Of a stretch of 64,000 bases of DNA, positions 56,429-64,000 are shown piece after piece. This DNA comes from Eutreptiella sp. 'Long Island Sound 2002'. Its lineage: Eukaryota; Euglenozoa; Euglenophyceae; Eutreptiales; Eutreptiaceae. The position numbers were made by a program, and so were the translations under genes. The stretch is from the NCBI GenBank assembly GCA_964036045.1, contig OZ038383.1, positions 36,103,394 through 36,167,393 of the forward strand, in the 5' to 3' direction. A model generated the notes under the pieces. The model saw nothing but the letters and a program-made list of their open reading frames with translations. It was not told the DNA's origin and did not search any database. Numbering within the stretch: the first letter of the stretch is position 1; each line of letters begins with the position of its first letter.

Positions 56429-57192
56429 CCCCATCCTGCGGGTTCGCCGTGGCCGTGCCATTGGGGTGGGTGAGTAAGGTGACCGGGGGCGCAAAGAACT
56501 CATCGTTCGGCCACCCATACACCGTCGCCCTGGTTCATAGACCGGGCCTCTCCTAGCCACTTGCGCCAATCCCGAAGGCGCATGTCGTCCTCGTGGGCCT
56601 GCAGTGTGCGGACCCTGCTGTGCAGAGCCACCTAGAGGCGGCGCAGCTCCTCTGCCTTTGCTAGGGAGTCCGGGGTGCCCCCGGTGCACACCCGGGAGTA
56701 TTTGGGGCCCAGGGAGTGGACTCAGCTGGTTCAAAAGCGCCCGCCAGGAATCCACGACCTTGCATTGGGGCGGCCCCGGCTTGGGGTCGGGGCGCAACAA
56801 CCACCGGAGGAACGGCCGCAAGGAACCCAGCCCCGCTGGAATGCGGGGCAGTGGGCAGGTGGCGGCCCGCCCACCCCCCCCCCCCCCCCGTAGCCAGGTG
56901 ACCAAGCGAACCTCCTTCAGGAGGCCACCTGTCCCCTGCCCTTTCTCCAGGTGCGCGGGAGCAGCCGGCAGGGGAGCGACGGGTTGATGTCCCCGAGTCA
57001 CACTCCGGGCACAAGAGGGCCAAGAGGACCTCCTCCGCCACCCAAGTCTAGAGGGCCAGAGGCAGTCGGCGTGCTCCATCCCCAACGCTGCATGCCAGTG
57101 GTGCCGCACGGGGTCCACTAGCCGGGACACGAGCCACGCCTCATCTTCGGGTTCCAACGGTAGAGGAGCCACGGGGCGCGGCTGGAAAAAAT

Positions 57193-58125
57193 TCAACATC
57201 CGCTGCCGCGTCCCCTAGAGGTGTAGGTCGAAGCAGACTTGCTAGTGGCCACGGATGCCCCGCATGGAGAGGGAACGCGCCCGCAGCAACAAGGCGCGGG
57301 GCAAGTGCTGACGAGCAGCCTGTCAATGCGGGAGGGCTGCTGCATCCCCGGCCCGAGAACCGAGCAAAGGGGGGGCCAGCCGCCGCTGCCGCTAACTCCG
57401 CGTCCCCGTCGACGAGGCACCGCGCGAGGAGGGGGGGGGGGGGGCTGGTGGAGGCTAACCAGCGAAAGTTCAGGTCCCCGTTGACCACCTAGGGCGACGC
57501 CCGGCGGAGCGCCATGTAGTGAAGGACAAGTTCCCACAACGCGCAGCTCAGCTCCGGCCGGGAGAGGATCCCATAGACGGCTTGCACGTGGAGGGTGTCG
57601 GCCCCCGTGCCCAGGCCGACTGGGACGTGGCACCACCACACAGGGTGCAACAACTCCGTCGCCGTTTCGCTGGCAAGAGCTCTAGCCTAGGCTATCTCAT
57701 GCCGCGCAGGGTGCCCTTGGTGTACTAGGATTCCCACGCTGCTTAGGGGGCAGTGTCATATGCCCCGGCCCCGAGATTCTAGCGACACCCCCGAAAAAGT
57801 TTGCCATCCCACTTCCGGTGCCCGCGTTGCCATGCCGCGTCACAGTGAGGCATGTCTCGGACAAGAGCAGGACGTCTGCCTCCCAAGTGAGGACAGTGTC
57901 CAAGTGCGCGTGGAGCGACGTCACGATGGTGACCACCATGCGCAGTGGTTCCGGGTGGGGGTGGACGTCTCCGCACTTCACCGGCCAGCAGCGCCCCGCG
58001 CACCTCATGCGTACTGCGTCACCCTGCAAAGGAGGGAGGGAGGGGGGGCACCGTGCGCCATTGAAAGAGGGTTTTGGTTTTGCTTTTCCTTTTGGTCGGC
58101 ACCTAGCCCGTAGCTCCACCGTCAC
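57193..58125 (-). pseudogene. LINE apurinic-like endonuclease domain, frameshifted
   Basis: VTSLHAHLDTVLTWEADVLL followed by LSETCLT matches the N-terminal N-x-x-S-L and E-T block of APE-type LINE endonucleases, with the metal-binding Glu. Further along, VVNGDLNFRW matches the G-D-x-N block. These lie in different frames. The C-run at about 57428-57443 is one likely site of the shift. Confidence 0.6.
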
Positions 58126-58149
58126 AAGGTGTCCGAAGGCCTAAGGTAT

Positions 58150-61100
58150 GGGAGTCCAATTATGGCGCCCGGCCGCTGGACTCTGGGCTGAGCTCTTCGC
58201 TGCTCACCCGCTCCAGTAGTGTTCCAACGTTCGAGCCAACGTCCGCCGTTCATTCCCTAGTCGCTGGACTCTGGGCTAAGCTCTTTCGCTGCTCACACAC
58301 TCAAGTAGTGTGACTTTGGGTTTGTGCTAGAGCGGTTGAGCAGTGACAGAGCTCAACCTAGAGCCCACAGACCAAGGGAGAAAACGGCGGACGGCAGTGC
58401 CAGGGTTCGAACCCACGTCCGCAGTTCTCTCCCGTGGCTTCTCGACTTTGAGGTGAGCTGTATCGCTGCTCATCTGCTCCAATTGTGTGGCAGGGTTCGA
58501 ACGTCGGCCGTTCTGTCCCCTGGCCTCTGGAATGTGGGCTCGAGTTCTGTCCTCTAGCCTCCGAAATCTGGGCTGAGTTCCGTCGCTGCTCACTCGCTCC
58601 ATTAATGTGCCAAGGTTCGAACCGACGTCCGCAGTTCTCTCCCGTGGCCTCTCAACTCTAGGGTCAGTTCCGTCGCTGCTCACACGCTGCGGCAGTGTGC
58701 CGTTGGGTTTGAACCGACGTCCGTTGTTCTCTCCCGTGGCTTGTGCACTCTGGGCTCAGGTCTGTCCTAGCTCTGCCACTTCAATAGTGTGGTAGGGTTG
58801 CAACCGATGCCCGCTATTCTCTCCCGTGGCCTCAACTCTGGGCTGAGCTTTGTAGCCCCTCGCCCGTTCCAATAGTGCGCATGGGTTTGAACCGGCGAAC
58901 GCCGTTCTCTCCGTTGGCCTCCGGACTCTCGGCCGATCTCCGTCGCTGCTCACCCGGTCCAATTGTGTGAGAGGGTTCGGACTGATGTCCACCGTTGGCT
59001 CCCCCGGCCTTTGGACTTTGGGGTAAGCTCTATGGCTGCGCACGCACTCTAGTAGTATACCTCGCTTGAAACCGGCGTCCATCGTCCTCTTTGGATTGAG
59101 CTGTGTCGCAACTCACCCGCTGCAATAGTGTGAAAGGGTTCGAACCGACGACTGCCGTTCTCTCCATTGGCCTGTGGACTCTAGGCTTAGCTCTGTTACA
59201 GCTAACCTGATCAATTAGTGTGCCAAGGTTCGAACTAACCTCCGTCGTTCTCTCCTCTGGCCTTTGGACTTTGGGCTCAGCTCTGTCGATGCTGGCCCGC
59301 TCTCCGCTCTAGTAGTGTGCAAGGTTTGAACCAACGTCCGCCATTCTCTCCGGTGGCCTCTGGACTTTGGGCTAAGCTCCGTTGCTACTCACCGGCTCGA
59401 GTAGTGTGCCAAAGTTTGAACGGACGTCCGCCATTCTCTCCCGTGGCCTCTCGACTTTCAGCTGAGCTCTGTCGCTCCTCACCCGCTCTAGTAGTGTGTG
59501 TGGGTTCCAACCAACCATCACCGTTCTCTCCTGTGGCCTTTTGACTCTGGACTACGCTCCGTCGCTGCGCATCCGCTCTACCAGTGTGCCAAGGCTCGAA
59601 CCAATGCCCGTTGAACCCTCCCCAAGTCTCTAGACTCTGGGCTGAGCTCTGTCGCTGCTTACCCACTCCAGCGGTGTGCCTTTGGGTTCGAACCAACGTC
59701 CGCCTTTTTGGCTCTTGGCCTCTGGACTCTTGGCTCTCGTTTCCAACCTAGGCGCATTTTTGGAGCAACGACGGAGCTTAGCCCATAGTCCAGAAGCCGG
59801 GGGAGAGAACGGCAAACGTCGGTTTGAACCGAGGCGTACTAATGGAGCAGGTGAGCAGCGACAAAGCTGAGCCGTAAGTCCCAAGGCGAGGGGAGTGAAC
59901 AGCCAACGCCAGTTCCAACCCTGGCACACTACTAGAGAGGATGAGCAGCGACAAAGCTGAGCCGTAAGTCCAGGGGCGAGGGGAGTGAACTGCCAACGCC
60001 AGTTCCAACCCTGGCACACTACTAGAGAGGATGAGCAGCGACAAAGTTGGGCCGTAAGTCCGAAGGCGAGGGGAGTGAACAGTCAACGTCAGTTCCAACC
60101 CTGGCACACTACTAGAGAGGATGAGTAGCGACAAAGCTGAGCCGTAAGTCCAGAGGCGAGGGGAGTGAACTGCCAACGCCAGTTCGAACCCTGGCACACT
60201 ACTAGAGAGGATGAGCAGCGACAAAGCTGAGCCGTAAGTCCGAAGGCGAGGGGAGTGAACAGTCAACGTCAGTTCCAACCCTGGCACACTACTAGAGGGG
60301 ATGAGCAGCAACAAAGCTGAGCCGTAATTCCAGAGGCGAGGGGAGTGAACTGCCAACGCCAGTTCCAACCCTGGCACACTACTAGAGAGGATGAGCAGCG
60401 ACAAAGTTGGGCCGTAAGTCCCAAGGCGAGGGGAGTGAACAGCCAACGCCAGTTCCAACCCTGGCACACTACTACAGAGGATGAGCAGCGACAAAGCTGA
60501 GCCGTAGATCCAGAGGCGAGGGGAGTGAACAGCCAACGCCAGTTCCAACCCTGGCACACTACTAGAGAGGATGAGCAGCGACAAAGCTGAGCCGTAAGTC
60601 CGAAGGCGAGGGGAGTGAACAGTCAATGTCAGTTCCAACCCTGGCACACTACTAGAGAGGATGAGGACCGACAAAGCTGAGCCGTAAGTCCGGGGGCGAG
60701 GGGAGGGAACAGCCAACGCCAGTTCGAACCCTGGCACACTACTAGAGCGGATGAGCAGCGACAGAGCTGAGCCCAGAGTGCAAGAGCCAGCGGATAGACC
60801 GGCGGACGTCGGTTCCAACCTGTCGCAATATTGGATCACGTGAGTTGTGACAGAACTCAGCCCACAGAGAACGGCGCATGCCGGTTCCAAGGCACACATA
60901 CTACTAGAGTGGGTGAATAGTGGCAGGTGGGAAGCAACAAAGCTCAACCTAGAGTCCAAAAGCTAGTGGAGAGAACGGAGGACGTCGGTTCCAGCCCATG
61001 CATACTACTAGAGGGGGTGAGTAGCAACGGTGCTCAACGCAAAGTCCAGAAGAGTCTAGAGGGCAGCGTCGAGAAAGGCGCACGTCGGTTTGCACCTAGA

Positions 61101-61790
61101 CATGCTATTGGAACGCATGAGCAGCGGCGGAGTTCAGCCCAGATTCTAGATCCTATGGGAGAGAATGATGGACATCGGTTCGAACCCTATCACACGTCGA
61201 GCGTGAGCAACAGTTGAGCTCAGCCCAAAGTCCATAGGTCAGGGAGAGAAAGGAGGGCATTACGCCAAACCTTGCAACACTAATGGAGTGCGTGAGCTAT
61301 GATGGAGCTTAGCCGAAAGTCCACAGGCCACGGCAGAGAGCAGCGGACGTGTCGCTCCTCACTTGCTCCATTAGTGTGCCATGGTTCGAACCAACGTCTG
61401 CCGTTCTGTCCCCTGGCCTCTCGGCTGAGCTTTGTAGTTGCTCACCCCCTCCTGTAGTGAGGCATGGTTCGCACTGATGTCCACTGCTGTCTCCCATGGC
61501 CTCTGGACTCCAGCCTAAGCTGTGTTGCTGCTCCCCCTTTTCAGTGGTGTGCCACGGTTCGAAGCGACAGCCGCCGTTCTCTCCCCCGGCCTCCGGACTC
61601 TAGGCTGAGCTCCGTTGCTGCTCACCCGCTCCAGTAGTGTGCCTAACTTCGAACCGACATCTGCTATTCTGTCCCCCCCTGCTCACTCACTCTATTAATA
61701 TGCCTGGGTTCCAACCGACGTCCGTCAATCTCTCCAATAGCCTCTAGACTCTAAGCTAAGCTTTGTCACTGCTCACCCACCCAAACAATT
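58150..61790. repeat. Minisatellite with GGTTCGAACC-type boxes
   Basis: Units of about 90-120 bp contain GTTCTCTCCCGTGGCCTCT, GGACTCTGGGCTGAGCTCT, CGCTGCTCACCCGCTCC and AGTAGTGTGCCAAGGTTCGA. Orientation is one way from 58.15 to about 59.75 kb, the opposite from 59.76 to about 61.3 kb, and back again to 61.79 kb. GGTTCGAACC is the core of a tRNA B box; it recurs in many units, often with substitutions. Open frames through the array, including a 393-codon one, are by-products. Confidence 0.85.
59851..60770. repeat. Homogeneous 90-bp sub-array with alternating unit types
   Basis: ATGAGCAGCG-type starts fall every 90 bp at 59941, 60031, 60121, 60211, 60301, 60391, 60481, 60571, 60661 and 60751. 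Units alternate between GGGAGTGAACTGCCAACGCC and GGGAGTGAACAGTCAACGTC variants over much of the block, a two-unit (180-bp) higher-order pattern. Ninety is a multiple of three, which keeps a 30-residue repeat open on the minus strand. Confidence 0.85.
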
Positions 61791-62551
61791 GCATGAACCC
61801 ATTGATCCATCAATTTCGATATTGTGCTTCATGAGAGGTGAATTGTGAGTGTGTTTTTGCTTCGCTTTCGAGACATTGTCACATTTGTGCCTGTTGTTGC
61901 ATTTTAGACATGTCATCGTCTTCTCTTTCTTCTCCGCGGAACATTACATGGGCAAACCACACTTTGTATTTGTGGCGAGCGGCTATCAGTTTTGGGCGGT
62001 CCGGACACAAAGCAATTTGTTGCTCAATGTTAAGGCTGCAAACGCCGGGCACACACAGCCTCCCTGCTGAAGCCCAAACACTCATTATCCAAGAAGGGCA
62101 ATAAGCGGGTGGCAGTTTCCGAGGCCAACGCTAAACCGAAATTGGGGTGACATTTTGGCCAGATGTGTAGGATATAGGAGCACAACTGGTAATATTTAAG
62201 CAAAGTACGAGAGCTGGCCAAAATTTCAGCCAGACCTAAATAAATGATAAATAAGAATGCCTAAAAGGTAATGAAACACAAAAGCTGGGAGAAATTTCGG
62301 TTGGCCCTAATAGAATTGTAAATAAGTAAGCTTAGTCTCTTACCCCAACAAGGAGGAGGGACAGAACTATGCACTGGTAAAGTAGACATAAGTGGAACTG
62401 AGAAGGCAATGAAGGCCGTGAGGCAGGCGCGGCCGGAGCCAGGTGCCGGGTCCATACCTGACCATTTGAAGCCTTACTATATCAGGGCACTACTATACCA
62501 AGGGGGGGGTTCAACCTAGTGGAGAACACATTGTCCCCCATGGTCAAGGCC

Positions 62552-62584
62552 ATATTAAGTAGCAAAAGAGGTCTAAGCACACCA
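62552..62584 (+). repeat. 33-bp direct repeat, left copy
   Basis: ATATTAAGTAGCAAAAGAGG and the following TCTAAGCACACCA are identical to 63354-63386, 802 bp away. Confidence 0.8.
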
Positions 62585-63353
62585 GGGGGGGCCCGACAAG
62601 GGGTTGTGCATAGCTACAATGGCAGTGTGGGCCTATCCATCACCACCGAACAATTTAGCCAAATCCATGCAACATTGCAAGAGGGAACAAGTCACCTCGC
62701 TGTCGGGTTGACGGACATGAAACTTTGGCCCAACCCAAAAAAATTAAAAAAGAAGCCACGCCGATTTTCATGGGAGCACCAAAGATGGAAGAAATATCGG
62801 CCAGCTTAAAAAAAAACCTTCAACATGGTACCCTTGGGGTGTCCCACAGTAAGAGGGTGCATAATAAGGTATCCTTATATGAGCCCCCCTTACTATGGAG
62901 CACTTTTTGTGGGAAATGTTGTCTCGCTCCCTATACCCCCCCAACTTAGGTGTGACGAATACATTTTGACCCGCGTCGCATTGTATCAAAACCAAAAAGG
63001 GGGCAAAACCATTACGATCAAGCTAGTATCCGACCCCCTTTCTGTGGGACAGTTGAGGCTACCATAATACACACTGATTAAATTAGTAACACACAAGGTT
63101 GGTCAACATTGCTATGATGCGTTAAATTGCATACACAAAGCAAACAGGTGAAATAGTCTCAATTCGTGCATACAAAGGGGTCCTAGAAGGGCACTTTGTG
63201 ACGCCTAAGACCATGGGAAGCCGCGGCTTGCTTCTTGCCCTTAATGGCGGCTAGTTTCTTATTGGATGGCTTCTTGTTGCTACTGTTAGTGTGTTTGAGA
63301 GTTGCAATTTCCTTACTATCCTACAAAGCTCTTTTCCTGTTCTGTAGATAGAG

Positions 63354-63386
63354 ATATTAAGTAGCAAAAGAGGTCTAAGCACACCA
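63354..63386 (+). repeat. 33-bp direct repeat, right copy
   Basis: This is identical to 62552-62584. The pair may be ends of a solo insertion or a template-switch duplication. Confidence 0.8.
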
Positions 63387-64000
63387 TTTAGGAATCACAA
63401 GTTGCCCGCCCCCACCTGGCGCTATGGCCCATGGAAGTCCATGTTGTAGTGAGGAGAAAAGTATGTGAAAAGGGGTGTTTTTTTTGGGTATCCATACCCC
63501 CCTGGTGGCAACAAGCAAAAACAAGGTGTGTATTTGAAATATATGCCATTATTTGCATTTCTGGCAACACACAAATTTTCAAAATAAACATATTCAATCA
63601 CCAAAATATAGTGTTGTTTTACATTTAGACCACTGCACTCCAGTGCCCGGGGGGGGGGGGGGACTGCCTATTGTTCCTCTGACCCCTTTGTTCCATGGTG
63701 ATCACAGAACCTCCCTATACACCACAGGTTCAGGAACCCCAAACATACGTTTCATCGAAGCACACAGAAAACTATCCCCAAAGCATGTACCTGTATTTCC
63801 TATTCTAACCAACCTGGCCGAAATGTCGGCCAACTCTTCGGAAAACGTCAAAACACATGGTCCTATTTAGCAGACGGGCCTAAGCTGGCCGAAATTTTGG
63901 CCAGGTCCATCGAAACTCGAAATACGATCACTGAAATGGGTACCTATGACAGTAGACAGGAGCAAAGAACACAGGAGCAGCGACATTTCAGCATGGTGTG

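Larger units (their letters stand above)
53370..58125 (-). mobile_element. LINE family 1, nearly full length, internally inverted
   Basis: On the minus strand the order is endonuclease (58125-57193), linker (57200-56430), then the C-terminal region (55540-53400). The reverse transcriptase piece that belongs between linker and C-terminus lies on the plus strand at 55545-56428. The protein sequence continues logically across both breakpoints if that segment is flipped back, so this is one element with an inverted core rather than two insertions. A 0.43-kb repeat at 54.40-54.83 kb interrupts the C-terminal part. Many stops and frameshifts show it is dead. The region is GC-rich compared with the surroundings. 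Confidence 0.7.
61791..64000. other. No gene supported; AAATTT-centred palindromic motifs
   Basis: Variants of TGGCCGAAATTTTGGCCA occur near 62213, 62288, 62786, 63820 and 63884. A G-run lies at 63649-63661. Short frames show no domain. Confidence 0.4.

Noticed and set aside
56129-57199. 356-codon minus-strand frame as an intact gene
   Set aside because: It joins LINE linker sequence to the antisense of the inverted RT segment and crosses a C-run, so it is not one protein.
59778-60959. 393-codon minus-strand frame with 30-residue repeats
   Set aside because: It is a translation of the 90-bp minisatellite; the repeat length being a multiple of three keeps it open.
62552-63386. 33-bp direct repeats as terminal repeats of a mobile element
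   Set aside because: The 0.8-kb interior has no coding capacity or inverted ends; too short to call.

Overview
The window looks like nuclear DNA of a photosynthetic eukaryote with a large, repeat-rich genome. No bacterial operons, ribosome binding sites, rRNA genes or CRISPR arrays are visible. Coding remnants carry spliceosomal introns, eukaryotic transposon families dominate (LINEs, pogo-like, PIF/Harbinger-like, hAT-type MITEs), and a dead copy of a chlorophyll a/b-binding (LHC) gene sits at 49.37-49.81 kb. That copy points to an alga or another plant-lineage organism; I cannot name the species. Homopolymer G/C runs of 10-20 bases occur throughout.

Layout. 0-17 kb: sparse sequence with two copies of a tRNA-like repeat (704-2078, 12655-13235), the first split by a 749-bp Harbinger-like insertion; a decayed pogo-type gene (2501-3652); a 0.58-kb fold-back element (4877-5460). 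17-26 kb: fragments of two LINE families, some in inverted arrangement, one broken by a hAT-type MITE with an 8-bp target duplication. 26-32 kb: a CTAGAACG repeat with a TATA-like box, a second hAT-type MITE, and weak coding remnants. 32.5-38.1 kb: a tandem array of about 720-bp units, most of which carry a 44-48-nt hairpin. 38.1-44.64 kb: a 6.54-kb DNA transposon with terminal inverted repeats and a TA target duplication, inserted in the last array hairpin. 45-53 kb: a Harbinger scrap, small tandem repeats, an unrecognised plus-strand gene remnant and the LHC pseudogene. 53.4-58.1 kb: a nearly full-length APE-type LINE whose reverse transcriptase segment is inverted in place. 58.15-61.8 kb: a minisatellite with GGTTCGAACC in many units. 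61.8-64 kb: no gene supported.

The most interesting object is the 38.1-44.64 kb transposon. It has two minus-strand, intron-containing genes. The second (41458-38784) has an N-terminal region that reads like the ParB/sulfiredoxin domain. The element also holds nine copies of a 16-bp palindrome, GGGCACTGCAGTGCCC, seven of them in or at the edge of inferred introns, and I saw none elsewhere in the window. A ParB-like protein encoded beside clustered 16-bp palindromes recalls parB/parS, although in a eukaryotic cut-and-paste element; the functional link is a hypothesis.
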